From: Paenibacillus sp.
Lineage (GTDB): Bacteria; Bacteroidota; Bacteroidia; Bacteroidales; Muribaculaceae
Assembly (NCBI GenBank): GCA_023663345.1
Contig: JAMPHR010000004.1
Location: 406,598 to 445,681, forward strand
Direction: 5' to 3'
DNA: 39,084 nt
Of the stretch, positions 9,144-18,383 are shown piece after piece. How positions within the stretch are numbered: position 1 is the stretch's first letter; every line of letters begins with the position of its first letter. Under the pieces are notes generated by a model. It saw only the letters and a program-made list of their open reading frames with translations. It was not told where the DNA came from and did no database searches. Both the position numbers and the translations under genes were made by a program.

Positions 9144-9183
9144 ATCGGGACAGCCTGTCTATTCTCAGATGTGCCGTCCCGAT
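9144..9183 (-). terminator. Terminator of tlpA copy 2
   Basis: ATCGGGAC (9144-9151) pairs with GTCCCGAT (9176-9183). On the minus strand the stem is followed by ATTTTTTACC, a good T-run. It lies about 155 bases after the copy 2 stop codon. Confidence 0.65.
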
Positions 9184-9337
9184 TTACAGTCTATTGGATT
9201 GAAAAAGTTGTTTTTAAAGCTTGTTCAAAATACTTGTAAGCGACATTATTATCAATGTCATGATTAATTGAAATTACAGCTATGATGATTAGACATTATG
9301 CTTTGTTTTACCGCATAATTCTTTTGTGAGGCTGGGA

Positions 9338-10444
9338 TTACTTGCCGGCGAAGATCTCGGCGAGCTTGGTGTCGAGTTCGTCGGGGTTGTCGAAACGGCC
9401 TACCATGTTACCCTCAGCATCGATGATGAATTTTGAGGGGATGTACTGGATCGCATAGTTAGCGGCGTTGTTTACGGGGGCATCATAGATATTTACATAA
9501 TTCTCCATGCCCATACCGCTGTTGGCGATGTATTCTTTCCAGGGCTCCTCACTGCGGTCGCGGGATACGGCGAGCACCTCGAGGCCCTTGTCGTGATACT
9601 TCTCGAACACCTCCTTGATGTGGGGGAGCGAAGCACGGCAGGGACCGCACCATGTAGCCCAGAAGTCGAGGAGCACCACTTTGCCTTTGAGGCCCGAGAG
9701 GCTCACCTCGTTGCCGTTCTGATCCTTGCCTGTGATCTCGGGAGCCTTGGCTCCGGGCTGGATATTCTCGAGGGCGGCGATGTATTTGGCGGTTGCCTCA
9801 TCGGCTGCCTGGATCTCGGGAGTCCAGCTGTTATAGATCTCCTTGATCTCATCGAGAGTCATGTCGCTCTTGATGGTGCGCATCACCACGGGCGAGTAGT
9901 ACGAAGCGGGATGGGTCTTTACGAAATTTACATTCATCTCCTTTACCTGGTCGCTGAGAGCCATGTATTTCTTTCTGAGGTCGGCCACGGCGGCGGTGTC
10001 GTTCTGCACCGCTGCATACTGCTCGTTCAGGCCTTTCATCTGGTCATATATTCCGCTGAGCTGTTCATTGAGCGAGTCCATCTGCTGGGTATGGGCCGAG
10101 CCTGTCACCTCAGCTTTGCTGTATTTGTCCCCTGTGAGGGCTATAGTGATGGTGCCGGGTTCGATCATAATGGGGCGAACTGACTCATCAATATATTTTA
10201 CGGGGCCACGGCTGATGTAAGCCATTTTGGGAGTTTCCACGGTGCCGGTAAATGTGAAAGCGCCGTTGGCTACCGCACAGCTGTCCTTGAATGTGGAATC
10301 ATCGGCCACGCGGAAAGAGATGTGGATCATCTCTCCGTCGGGGATGTCGGTGGTACCGTTGATAGTGTACTCGGTTGAAGGCTTGGAGTTGCAGGCACAC
10401 ATGATTGCGAGTGTGCCGAGGCCGAGAATCGATAACTTTTTCAT
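9338..10444 (-). CDS. DUF4369-TlpA thioredoxin-like lipoprotein, copy 2
   Basis: A 368-residue paralogue of copy 1 with the same architecture: signal MKKLSILGLGTLAIMCAC with lipidated Cys18, DUF4369, helical linker, and thioredoxin domain with WCGPC at 265-269. I start it at the ATG at 10444, because this aligns exactly with copy 1 and gives a proper lipoprotein signal. The frame is open further upstream to 10651, but that extension has no signal and would cover the promoter-like box. Differences from copy 1 are concentrated in the helical linker (about 118-170) and in the segment after WCGPC, so partners or targets may differ. Cys56 in DUF4369 is shared with copy 1. Confidence 0.88.
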   Translation of the reverse strand: MKKLSILGLGTLAIMCACNSKPSTEYTINGTTDIPDGEMIHISFRVADDSTFKDSCAVANGAFTFTGTVETPKMAYISRGPVKYIDESVRPIMIEPGTITIALTGDKYSKAEVTGSAHTQQMDSLNEQLSGIYDQMKGLNEQYAAVQNDTAAVADLRKKYMALSDQVKEMNVNFVKTHPASYYSPVVMRTIKSDMTLDEIKEIYNSWTPEIQAADEATAKYIAALENIQPGAKAPEITGKDQNGNEVSLSGLKGKVVLLDFWATWCGPCRASLPHIKEVFEKYHDKGLEVLAVSRDRSEEPWKEYIANSGMGMENYVNIYDAPVNNAANYAIQYIPSKFIIDAEGNMVGRFDNPDELDTKLAEIFAGK

Positions 10445-10546
10445 CTTTGGTTTAGAAAAGTGATAGTATTGTTGAATGATAGTGAGAATCGTGAGTTCGT
10501 GAGTTTTAGGAACTCGGGAAATCTCCCGGGCTTTGTAACATCCATG

Positions 10547-10554
10547 CAAATATA
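10547..10554 (-). promoter_or_regulatory. Putative -7 box for tlpA copy 2
   Basis: The minus strand reads TATATTTG, identical to the box of copy 1, about 102 bases upstream of the ATG. The leader contains a short hairpin, CGGGA/TCCCG around 10515-10530. A CAAA at about 10579 could be a poorly spaced -33 element. Confidence 0.5.
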
Positions 10555-10609
10555 GTGAAAAATATTTTACGTGAATAGCAAAATGCCAATTTTTTTTGAT
10601 GAAATAAAG

Positions 10610-10645
10610 GGGACGGCCCCCTGATTCACTCAGTTGAGCCGTCCC
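10610..10645 (-). terminator. Terminator of tlpA copy 3
   Basis: GGGACGGC (10610-10617) and GCCGTCCC (10638-10645) form an 8-bp perfect stem. On the minus strand it is followed by TTTATTTC and then an A-rich stretch. It lies about 50 bases past the stop of copy 3 and upstream of the copy 2 promoter box. The core GCCGTCCC is also found in the copy 2 terminator. Confidence 0.6.
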
Positions 10646-10695
10646 ATCCAATCCAAAATATGGAAATATGTCAGAAGTCGGGTTAAAGACAATAG

Positions 10696-11838
10696 TTATT
10701 CACCGAATATCTCGGCAAGTTTGGCATCAAGTTCCTCGTTGGGGCCCATTTTGCCGATGATAGTGCCGTCAGCGGCTATGAGATATTTGGTGGGAAGATA
10801 ATGGACGGCATATTTGTCGCTCTGGTCATTGGTACGGTCATAGTCCTTGAACTTGCCGTTTTCATCATTAATGCGTTTCAGTCCGCGGAGTATATTGTAG
10901 TAGTTCTCCATGCCCTCCTGCTTGATCACTTCCTTCCAACCGTCAACATTGGAGTCGTCATCACCTACGCAGAATACTTCAAATCCCTTGTCGTGATACT
11001 TGTTGTAAAGTTCTTTCACATGGGGCAGGGCGGCACGGCAGGGTCCGCACCAAGTGGCCCAGAAGTCTACGAGTACCACTTTGCCCTTTAGGTCGCTGAG
11101 TTTGATCTCCTTGCCGTCGGGGTTGATGCCGATGAGGTCGGGTGCAGGCTGGCCTGGCATTACTGATTCGAGAGCCGAAAGCTCCTTGGCTACATCCTTG
11201 GCCTGAGCTTGTACTTCGGGCGAGAGTCCGTCATACAGGCTTTTCAGCTCTTCGTAATCACATTGACCTGCCCGGAGTGTGAGAAGGTTTGCCGAGTAGT
11301 AAGAATCGGGATGATTCTTTATGAAGTCGATTGTTGCCGATGAATATGCGCCAGAGAGAGAGTCGGATTCTGCTTCAAGAGCCGGGCGAGTGGCCTCATC
11401 GGCTGTAGGCATGATCTGACGTATCTCCATAACTCGCGCTGAGATAGGCTTGGTTATAGCTGAATACTCATCAACTTCCGATTGAGTTTTTGAACCTGTC
11501 ACTGAAGCCGATGAATAATCCTCGGCATTAAGGCCCGATATTGCGATTTCCGTAGGTTCAAGATAGATTGAGGTGACCGTCTTGCTTTCCCATAACGGTT
11601 TACCGGTGTAAAGGATGGAGTTGGTCGGACCGTCTATAGTTCCGGTGAATACGAAAGCTCCGTCGGCTATCACGGTGCTGTCAACGACCGATGAATCGCC
11701 TATGGAATAAGAGAGATAGATGGTCTGTCCGTCGGCTCCGTCGATTGAACCACGGAGGTCAAACTGGTTGGCGGGACGAGAGTTGCATGAGCTCATTATT
11801 GCGAGTGCTCCAAGTGCAATGATTGGGAAGTGTTTCAT
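10696..11838 (-). CDS. DUF4369-TlpA thioredoxin-like lipoprotein, copy 3
   Basis: A 380-residue, more diverged member of the trio. The signal MKHFPIIALGALAIMSSC gives lipidated Cys18. DUF4369 runs to about residue 115, then a helical linker and a TlpA domain with FWATWCGPCRAALPH (Cys264, Cys267). It carries an insertion of about 13 residues after the redox motif (around residues 305-325, with NGKFKDYDRTNDQSDK). It lacks Cys56 of copies 1 and 2 but has Cys193. It lies 121 bases downstream of susD, so it is the copy most likely to be co-transcribed with the SusCD pair, although a large inverted repeat lies between them and I see no TAnnTTTG box there. Confidence 0.87.
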   Translation of the reverse strand: MKHFPIIALGALAIMSSCNSRPANQFDLRGSIDGADGQTIYLSYSIGDSSVVDSTVIADGAFVFTGTIDGPTNSILYTGKPLWESKTVTSIYLEPTEIAISGLNAEDYSSASVTGSKTQSEVDEYSAITKPISARVMEIRQIMPTADEATRPALEAESDSLSGAYSSATIDFIKNHPDSYYSANLLTLRAGQCDYEELKSLYDGLSPEVQAQAKDVAKELSALESVMPGQPAPDLIGINPDGKEIKLSDLKGKVVLVDFWATWCGPCRAALPHVKELYNKYHDKGFEVFCVGDDDSNVDGWKEVIKQEGMENYYNILRGLKRINDENGKFKDYDRTNDQSDKYAVHYLPTKYLIAADGTIIGKMGPNEELDAKLAEIFGE

Positions 11839-11865
11839 TGTTACTTATAGTTGAAAGGTTATGAG

Positions 11866-11951
11866 TCAAAAGGGCATAATGGCCGTGGACAATAAGGAAT
11901 GGGGAAGCAATTGTTCAATCAATCGGTGCTTTAGCCATTATGCCCCTTTGA
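11866..11951. repeat. Large imperfect inverted repeat between susD and tlpA copy 3
   Basis: TCAAAAGGGCATAATGGC (11866-11883) and GCCATTATGCCCCTTTGA (11934-11951) are complementary at 17 of 18 positions, separated by 50 bases. Inside, AAGCA (11905-11909) and TGCTT (11927-11931) can form a second stem. There is no T-tract on the minus strand after the stem, so a simple terminator is not the best explanation. It could be an attenuator, an RNA-stability element protecting the susD 3' end, or a small mobile palindromic element. Confidence 0.7.
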
Positions 11952-11959
11952 ATCAAGGT

Positions 11960-13465
11960 TTAGTCGTTAAGAAATGGTTTGAAATTGGGATTGATATTGA
12001 TTACATTCTGAGGTATGGGGAATACCCACAGTTTGGAGTCGGGGGTAAGGGTCATGTCAATACCGCATACAGTGCGTGTGATAGTCTCCTTGAAATCCTC
12101 GATCTGAGTCCAGCGTTTGCGGTTGACAAAATTCCAGATACTGAACATTCCCTCGGTCTGAGCCGACATTTTGAGATACTTTATAGCAGTAGCTTTGTCA
12201 GTAACTACACCTTGCAGATCGGCATATTCCTCAGGTACTATACGGTTAATACGGATTTTGTCGAGATATCCCATAGCATCATTGATGCGGGAGTCGTGTA
12301 TTGCAGCTTCGGCAAGGATGAGATACATCTGTGTAGAACGTAGTCCACAGGGTGGATACCAGTTGGACAAGTCATCACTTGCTATGATATAGCCTTTTTC
12401 ACCGATTCGTTTCATGCAGTCCTTGTCCCGTTCCTCAACATCTTTTCCTAAAGATACACTATTGAGATAATAATTGAAAACATGTCCGGGCTCTATGAAT
12501 GATTGGGCATAGGGAGTGATACACTCGTTCATGATCAATCCGTACATGGTGAAATAATCTTCATTGAAAGCAAGACGCGGCCTGATGAACACTTTGTGTT
12601 CCTCTAATGGTGATTGGTCGGTTTTGCGAATCATTGTGGTAGACATGGATTCGTTGTAGTTGACTACGGTATCATCAATGTCAAGAGCCTGTTGTGCCGA
12701 GATGGCCGCCTCGTCGTATTTCTGCATCGACATTAATGCAAGAGCCTTTATAGCATAGGGGGTAGCTCTGTTAAAGCGCATACGGTTGATAGCATTTTCA
12801 GGAAGTGCATCAAGATCAATGGCCGTCTGTATATCATCAAGGATTTTGGTATAATATTCCTCGAGGCTTATTGGAGGGACAGGCGTCTTGATATTCATGT
12901 CTTCCGTGATATAGCATAGCCCTATGGTATTGGCTGCTGTTGACGGATTATAGGCCGGAGCAAACTTCTGAATCGCAAGATAATGGAAGTAGGCACGTAT
13001 GGTGTATGCCTCGGCACGTATGGCATTTTTCTTGCTTGCATCACCGGTGGCATCATCAATCTGAGCAAGTATAGGATTGGCGATACGTCCAATGTAGTAG
13101 TAGCAACTTGTGTAGAATGAATCACTGGTGGTCAGCTCGGGCAGATTGTTGATCCAGCCATCCTCATCCCATGTCCAGCGTATGGACTTGGCTGTCTTTA
13201 CCGGAACCATAATAGAGTTGGAGAACAAGCTGTACGAGTAGAACTGGTCTCCACATAGCTCCTTCATATCAACTCCACCAAGGTCTACTCCGGTAGTATA
13301 GTCATATCCATACTCAGGATTGAGCAGTTGCTCAAGGTCATTGACAGTTGCCAGAAGGTTATTTCCCTTGGCATCGATATCAGTGAAATCGGAGCACGAA
13401 GTCATGGCGATCGACGCTGAAATGAGTAGCCCCGAGATATATTTGAATTTCATTTTTATTTTCAT
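11960..13465 (-). CDS. SusD/RagB family outer-membrane lipoprotein
   Basis: A 501-residue surface lipoprotein that caps the partner SusC barrel and captures substrate. The signal ends in SIAMTSC with lipidated Cys24; two in-frame ATGs (13465, 13453) precede the hydrophobic core. The N-terminal region carries SusD-like features (NDLEQLLNPEYGY), followed by TPR-like helices (AEAYTIRAYFHYLAIQKFAPAYNPSTAANTIGLCY), and a C-terminal RagB segment with the family ending (WVFPIPQNVININPNF). It follows susC by 24 bases. The substrate is not predictable: no glycoside hydrolase, sulfatase or peptidase accompanies it, which argues against a classical polysaccharide utilisation locus. Confidence 0.93.
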   Translation of the reverse strand: MKIKMKFKYISGLLISASIAMTSCSDFTDIDAKGNNLLATVNDLEQLLNPEYGYDYTTGVDLGGVDMKELCGDQFYSYSLFSNSIMVPVKTAKSIRWTWDEDGWINNLPELTTSDSFYTSCYYYIGRIANPILAQIDDATGDASKKNAIRAEAYTIRAYFHYLAIQKFAPAYNPSTAANTIGLCYITEDMNIKTPVPPISLEEYYTKILDDIQTAIDLDALPENAINRMRFNRATPYAIKALALMSMQKYDEAAISAQQALDIDDTVVNYNESMSTTMIRKTDQSPLEEHKVFIRPRLAFNEDYFTMYGLIMNECITPYAQSFIEPGHVFNYYLNSVSLGKDVEERDKDCMKRIGEKGYIIASDDLSNWYPPCGLRSTQMYLILAEAAIHDSRINDAMGYLDKIRINRIVPEEYADLQGVVTDKATAIKYLKMSAQTEGMFSIWNFVNRKRWTQIEDFKETITRTVCGIDMTLTPDSKLWVFPIPQNVININPNFKPFLND

Positions 13466-13489
13466 AATGAATTGGTTGATGTTGAGGAA

Positions 13490-16400
13490 TTAGAGGTTCA
13501 GGTTGAGTCCGACCATGTAGGAGGAGGGAGTACGGATACCAAGAGTCTCCGGGTCAACTCCCAGGTCGTTGGCCGTCCACAGTGCCTTGGGATTATTAAT
13601 CTGGAATCTTAAATTCAGCAGATTAATTCCGAAGCGACGGGTCCATGTCTCGGGAATAGTATAACCCAAGGTGATATTACGGATCTTTATGAATGAGGCG
13701 TCATGCACACTTCGGTTGGCATAATTGGTTTGAGTGCTTGATGCGGTTGTCGCATACTTATCTTTGCCTGGAATATCGGTTTTATTCTCCGGAGTCCATG
13801 AATTAAGGAAGTATGAGGCCATAGGAGTTGAATATGATCCGGCAAATGTTTCGCTATAAGGAAGAGCCCTCATTTTGTGTCCACCGTAGTAGGCCATGAC
13901 TACTCCGAGGCTTATACCATTCCATTTCCAGGTGTTATCCATTCCCACAATGTATTTAGGATCGCTCTGTCCCGAGAATTCAAGTACATCAATGCTTCTG
14001 CTTGATACGTTGGTTGAAGTTCCTCCATTTTCAATATAGAAAAGTGTACGGCCTTCTTCCCCTTCCCTGTCAGAAATTCCTGCAAATTGGTAACTCCAAA
14101 GTGCGTTTACTGGATAACCTTTCTTATAGGGTGTGGATATGAGGCGGTAAGCTACGGTGGCGTCATTTTCAACATCGGTCACAACATTTTCGTTGTAAGA
14201 GAATGTGAGGCTTGTGGTCCATGAGAAATCACTGCGACTGCGGGGCACGAACCAATCGTAGGATGCTACGAGTTCGACACCACGGTTGCGGATGGAAGCT
14301 GCGTTTGCGACAATGGATGTGAAGCCGAATGTCGGGTCAAGATTCATATTGTTGAAAATATCTTTTCCTACTTTGTTGTAGAAATCGAAATTTCCGCGCA
14401 GACGGTAGTTGAACAGACTGAAATCGAGGCCAACGTTGGTTGTGCGGTTCTGTTCCCATCGCAGATCGGGATTTGCAGGAGAAGTCACAGTTCCGTAAGG
14501 CTGATTGGTGTAGTCATTGATATTGCCGGCCGATGCTGTCATTACTGATGTCGCACCCTGATAGATGTTACCTGTCACACCATAGGATAGACGGAATTTG
14601 AGGAATGATACCCACGGGGCAAGGTCGCGCATGAATTGCTCATTATGAATATTCCAGCCTGCTCCTACTGACCATAACGGTTTGCCACGGAACTCGGAGT
14701 TAAGGCCGAACACATCGGCGTAGTCCTTGCGGAATGATCCGAATATATTGTATTTCTCATCGTAGGTATAAGTGGCGTTGAAATATCCGGATCCATAGCG
14801 GTGATGTACTTCGGGGATAAGTCCCATACCTCCTTCAAGATAAGGACGGAATGCGAACTGGTTAGAGGGATATCCTCCCAAGTCGGACATATAGTCGGTA
14901 TTATAGCTCATCTGGCTTAGTACTCCGAAATCAACAGTGTGGGTGGAGCTTGACTGCAATTGCTCGTCATATCCCAAAGCAAGCGCCTTGGTGCCTTTAG
15001 TAGTGGTCTCTCTAAACTCAAAACCGGCGATCGCAGCAATATCATGCTTGCCGAATGTACGTGAATAATTAAGCTGACCACGCGCAGTCCAATAATTTCC
15101 GTTAGTCTCGTTGGTCTGCAGGAAACCGCCCGACTCGGGTGTCAGGTACTTGTAACCTCCCTTGCCGTCCTTGACAGTATATGCGTTGCGTAGTACGCGC
15201 GAAGCATGGCTGGTTTCGGTGGCGTGCTGTTTGCTACTTGTCATTTCAGTCTCATATATGAACTGGGCATTGGCAGTGAGACCGGGAATAATCTTGAACA
15301 ATAGGTCGGCATGATAACGCATATTCTGACGGCGGGTGGTCAATGTATTGTTGTACATTTCCTCTACAGGATCCTCGCTGAGATCGTGGAATGCAGGGTC
15401 AAGGTTGCCATATTCATTACCGGAATACCATGAATAGTAACGGTGGCGTGAACCGTCGGAATTATAGAATGGGTAATACGGAGCGTATGCCCAAGGATTT
15501 GTTGCATAGGTGTTATAGTCGGTGCCAAAAGAGCGGTTGTTGGAGAAGATGGAGTTGATGGACAGAGTGGCTGTGAGCCATTTTGCTATATCAAAACTAC
15601 CTTTGTAGGACGCATTGAGCCATTCTGATTTATGATTGATTATTCCGCTGTTGTCGTGCTTGTAATTTAACACGATATTGTTACGAGACTTGTCGGACGC
15701 ACTGCGGAGAGCGAAGTTGTACTGTTGTATTACCTGACGGCGATAAACGGCATCGGCATAATCCTGGGCATAATTGTTTCCGTAAAGAGCCGATATGCGC
15801 TCATCGAGTTGCTTACGGTCGATAACACCGCTGGCAAGCTGGTAATAGGCATATTCTATAGGAGACGGAGTGAGATATCCCATGTCAATATACATCTGTT
15901 CCATCATGACATTTTGTGCCGGATTATTTTTTAATCCGTCGTCCTCGAAGAAATAATATTCCATCCAGTTACGTTCAGCGGCGATATGCTCCTCAGGGCT
16001 CATATAGAAGTTGTCGTGATAGTCCATGTTCTTATTCTCATACCAAGTGAGATTGGCCGAGAAGTCGATGTCGATTTTACCTTTTTTCTTGGCATTTTTT
16101 GTGGTTACGACAATAATGCCATTGGCAGCGCGGGCACCGTAGATAGCTGATGCCGATGCGTCCTTGAGCACATTGATGCTCTCTATGTCGTAAGGGTTGA
16201 GGTCCTCGATGCTGCCTTCGATGGGGAGACCGTCGACAACGAGCAATGGGGCACTCGAGCCGTTAAGTGTACCGACACCACGGATGATGGGTTTGCCTCC
16301 ATAGGTGGAAAGGCCGGCTACACGACCTTCGAGATTGTCGAGCAGGTTGAGGGTATAACGCTCCTCGAGCTTGTCGGCACTGATGGTAGCCACTGAGCCG

Positions 16401-17023
16401 GTCATTTTCTCTTTCTTGATATCCTGGTATCCGGTCACTACAACCTCGCTCATCATTGTGACGTGGGTTTCGAGATTGAAACGGATATTGTGTTGATTCT
16501 TGGGAGTAACTTTGATGGAAGCAGGTTTCATGCCCACGAATACGGCAGATACCACGGGGTTGAGGGCAGTTACATTCTTGAGGGTGAAATGTCCGTCAAC
16601 GTCGGATACTGTTATATTTGTAGTGCCGTCGATCATGACCGTAGCGCCGGCCAACGGTTCGTTTTCCTCGGAGTCCCATACGATTCCCTTGATTTCTCCC
16701 TGTACATAATCGACATTGACATCGGGACGTTTGAGTATGACGGTCTTGTCGACTACCTCATAGCCGAGGAGCATGTTGACTGACAACACCCGGTTGAGGA
16801 GCTGTTCGAGCGAAAGGCCCGTGTAGTTGCAGGTGACGGGGCTTTTAGCGTTTTTCAGAAGCTCTTTTTGATATACAAACTCAAGGCCGGTTTCCTGCCG
16901 GAGAGCATTGATCACTGCTTCGGGTGAAGCCTTGTCGAAGCTGGCATTGTAGGTGCGTGCGTAGCCACTTAACGGCACGAGCATCGTCACAGCCAACAGA
17001 AGGGCTAACAGTACTTTTCTCAT
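13490..17023 (-). CDS. SusC/RagA TonB-dependent transporter with STN domain
   Basis: A 1177-residue outer-membrane importer. The ATG at 17023 is chosen because it begins a clear signal peptide (MRKVLLALLLAVTMLVPLSGYA); the longer frame to 17095 adds unrelated residues and overlaps fecR. The order is signal, STN domain (about 25-95), carboxypeptidase-regulatory-like domain (about 105-190), TonB-box/plug with EVVVTGY, then SSAPLLVVDGLPI and INVLKDASASAIYGARAANGIIVVTTK, and a large beta barrel ending GLNLNL. The STN domain is the part known to contact FecR-type anti-sigma factors, and fecR lies directly upstream, so this is a signal-transducing transporter. It lies between fecR (68-base gap) and susD (24-base gap). 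Confidence 0.95.
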   Translation of the reverse strand: MRKVLLALLLAVTMLVPLSGYARTYNASFDKASPEAVINALRQETGLEFVYQKELLKNAKSPVTCNYTGLSLEQLLNRVLSVNMLLGYEVVDKTVILKRPDVNVDYVQGEIKGIVWDSEENEPLAGATVMIDGTTNITVSDVDGHFTLKNVTALNPVVSAVFVGMKPASIKVTPKNQHNIRFNLETHVTMMSEVVVTGYQDIKKEKMTGSVATISADKLEERYTLNLLDNLEGRVAGLSTYGGKPIIRGVGTLNGSSAPLLVVDGLPIEGSIEDLNPYDIESINVLKDASASAIYGARAANGIIVVTTKNAKKKGKIDIDFSANLTWYENKNMDYHDNFYMSPEEHIAAERNWMEYYFFEDDGLKNNPAQNVMMEQMYIDMGYLTPSPIEYAYYQLASGVIDRKQLDERISALYGNNYAQDYADAVYRRQVIQQYNFALRSASDKSRNNIVLNYKHDNSGIINHKSEWLNASYKGSFDIAKWLTATLSINSIFSNNRSFGTDYNTYATNPWAYAPYYPFYNSDGSRHRYYSWYSGNEYGNLDPAFHDLSEDPVEEMYNNTLTTRRQNMRYHADLLFKIIPGLTANAQFIYETEMTSSKQHATETSHASRVLRNAYTVKDGKGGYKYLTPESGGFLQTNETNGNYWTARGQLNYSRTFGKHDIAAIAGFEFRETTTKGTKALALGYDEQLQSSSTHTVDFGVLSQMSYNTDYMSDLGGYPSNQFAFRPYLEGGMGLIPEVHHRYGSGYFNATYTYDEKYNIFGSFRKDYADVFGLNSEFRGKPLWSVGAGWNIHNEQFMRDLAPWVSFLKFRLSYGVTGNIYQGATSVMTASAGNINDYTNQPYGTVTSPANPDLRWEQNRTTNVGLDFSLFNYRLRGNFDFYNKVGKDIFNNMNLDPTFGFTSIVANAASIRNRGVELVASYDWFVPRSRSDFSWTTSLTFSYNENVVTDVENDATVAYRLISTPYKKGYPVNALWSYQFAGISDREGEEGRTLFYIENGGTSTNVSSRSIDVLEFSGQSDPKYIVGMDNTWKWNGISLGVVMAYYGGHKMRALPYSETFAGSYSTPMASYFLNSWTPENKTDIPGKDKYATTASSTQTNYANRSVHDASFIKIRNITLGYTIPETWTRRFGINLLNLRFQINNPKALWTANDLGVDPETLGIRTPSSYMVGLNLNL

Positions 17024-17091
17024 TGTGTAATTGATTGATATAAAATAATGTGATGTAAAGGTGATATATTCATTTCCGGAGGTAATGTCGA

Positions 17092-18246
17092 TCATCGGGC
17101 CGAGATGATTACCTTGTCATCGCGGGTAGTGAATCGTAGGCCTCCGCTTTTCTCGATAATGGATATGGCGGTGGCGAAGTCGGCATAACGCGGGATACTG
17201 CCCATGAATATGATGTCGGCTACCTCGGGGGTGGCAAATTCATACCGGAAGTCGTACCATCGGCTGAGGTCGCGCATTATGCTTGACAATGGTTGCTCCT
17301 CGAATACGAAGCGGCCGTTTCGCCATCCGGTGATGATGGCGGGATCTACCTGGCGCATATTGAGTTTATTGTCCTCGCGGTTGAGAAGTGCCTGATGGCC
17401 GGGGGAGAGCATGACTTCACCCGAGTGGATATCGGTGCGGGTGATGGAGATGGAGCCTTGTTCGAGGGTGGTGTAGACACAAGGATCGTCGGCATAGGCG
17501 CGCACGTTGAAAGTCGTGCCATACACCCTTACGGTCTGCTCATCGGTCTCTACGTAGAAGGGGCGTTTGGAGTCGTGTTTCACGGCAAAGTAGGCCTCGC
17601 CGGTGACACGTACACGCCTTTCAGTGGGGCTGAATACCTCGGGGTAGCTGAGAGTGGACTCGGAGTTGAGCCACACCTCGGTGCTGTCCTCAAGTATGAT
17701 CTTGAATTCGCTACCGCGTGGCACGTCGAGGCATAGCTCGCGTGGGGTCTGTACCTCACAGTTGCCGGCAAGTAACACGGATCGCTTTATCTCGGAGGTG
17801 TCGGAGGCGGAAAGCTCGAGTGTGGCTCCCGATGCCGATATGAGGCGGGCGCGGGTGGTGCCGGGCATTATGGAGTCGAGATCCACTACAGCGGGGGTGG
17901 ACTCGGACAGTGCGGTACCGGTTGTGGACAATGTGTCGCTATTATATAAAGAATAGGTGACCGGGATGCCGGCAAGGAGCGCAATCGAGGCGGCGATGGA
18001 TATGATCCTGCGACGGGTACGGTTCCTGATGGCTGAAATGCGGTGTTGCATGTCGGCCATGGGGCGGTCGACCGGGACGAAGGCCCGGCGGTCGAGCTGT
18101 CGGGCTATGAAGTCAGGGTCGGCGAGCCGTCTGATCAGGTCCTGGCGTTCGGTCGAGCCTTCGGCCCATTTATCCAGGCGCGCTTTCTCGTCGGCGGTAC
18201 ACTGGCCTATAGCATTGCGGTACAGTAATTCTCGGATATCAGTCAT
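17092..18246 (-). CDS. FecR family anti-sigma factor
   Basis: A 384-residue inner-membrane anti-sigma regulator. The N-terminal cytoplasmic part (about 1-90, LLYRNAIGQCTADEKARLDKWAE) should bind the sigma factor, a single membrane helix follows at about 97-115, and the FecR domain (about 165-270, with LDVPRGSEFKIILEDSTEVWLNSESTLSYP and AYFAVKHD) is periplasmic. A C-terminal DUF4974 region is at about 305-384. In this family the periplasmic part senses the STN domain of the partner transporter. It is divergent from the ECF sigma gene at 18384 and precedes susC, the standard arrangement. A weak -7 match (TACTTTTT on the minus strand, 18291-18298) lies upstream. Confidence 0.93.
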   Translation of the reverse strand: MTDIRELLYRNAIGQCTADEKARLDKWAEGSTERQDLIRRLADPDFIARQLDRRAFVPVDRPMADMQHRISAIRNRTRRRIISIAASIALLAGIPVTYSLYNSDTLSTTGTALSESTPAVVDLDSIMPGTTRARLISASGATLELSASDTSEIKRSVLLAGNCEVQTPRELCLDVPRGSEFKIILEDSTEVWLNSESTLSYPEVFSPTERRVRVTGEAYFAVKHDSKRPFYVETDEQTVRVYGTTFNVRAYADDPCVYTTLEQGSISITRTDIHSGEVMLSPGHQALLNREDNKLNMRQVDPAIITGWRNGRFVFEEQPLSSIMRDLSRWYDFRYEFATPEVADIIFMGSIPRYADFATAISIIEKSGGLRFTTRDDKVIISAR

Positions 18247-18349
18247 GTCCTTTATCGGGGTGTTGATACTGATAAAGAGCGATAGGTGCGAAAAAGTATA
18301 TATATTTTCACGAAAATTTTAAATATTTTGTCAAAATGATGTCAAATGA

Positions 18350-18379
18350 TTGGTAATTGGGAATATTTGGTTAAATTTG
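18350..18379 (+). promoter_or_regulatory. Promoter of the ECF sigma gene
   Basis: TTG at 18350-18352 is followed after exactly 19 bases by TAAATTTG at 18372-18379. This is the best match in the window to the Bacteroidota -33/-7 promoter. Transcription should start about 5 bases later, at or next to the GTG start codon at 18384. Confidence 0.65.
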
Positions 18380-18383
18380 TGCC

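Larger units (their letters stand above)
8963..9337. other. Intergenic region between tlpA copies 1 and 2
   Basis: This 375-base gap holds the leader and -7 box of tlpA copy 1 (8963-9042) and the terminator-like hairpin of copy 2 (9144-9183). The stretch 9184-9337 is AT-rich 3' untranslated sequence of copy 2 in which I see no gene, RNA or clear repeat. Confidence 0.6.

Noticed and set aside
10445-10651. N-terminal extension of tlpA copy 2
   Set aside because: It lacks a signal peptide, runs across the promoter-like box, and copy 1 starts at the equivalent of the internal ATG at 10444.
11861-12343. 160-residue open frame on the plus strand
   Set aside because: It is antisense to susD and begins in the inverted repeat; no recognisable domain, so it is a shadow of the real gene.
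17024-17095. N-terminal extension of susC
   Set aside because: The residues before the ATG at 17023 do not form a signal peptide and the extended frame overlaps the fecR stop.
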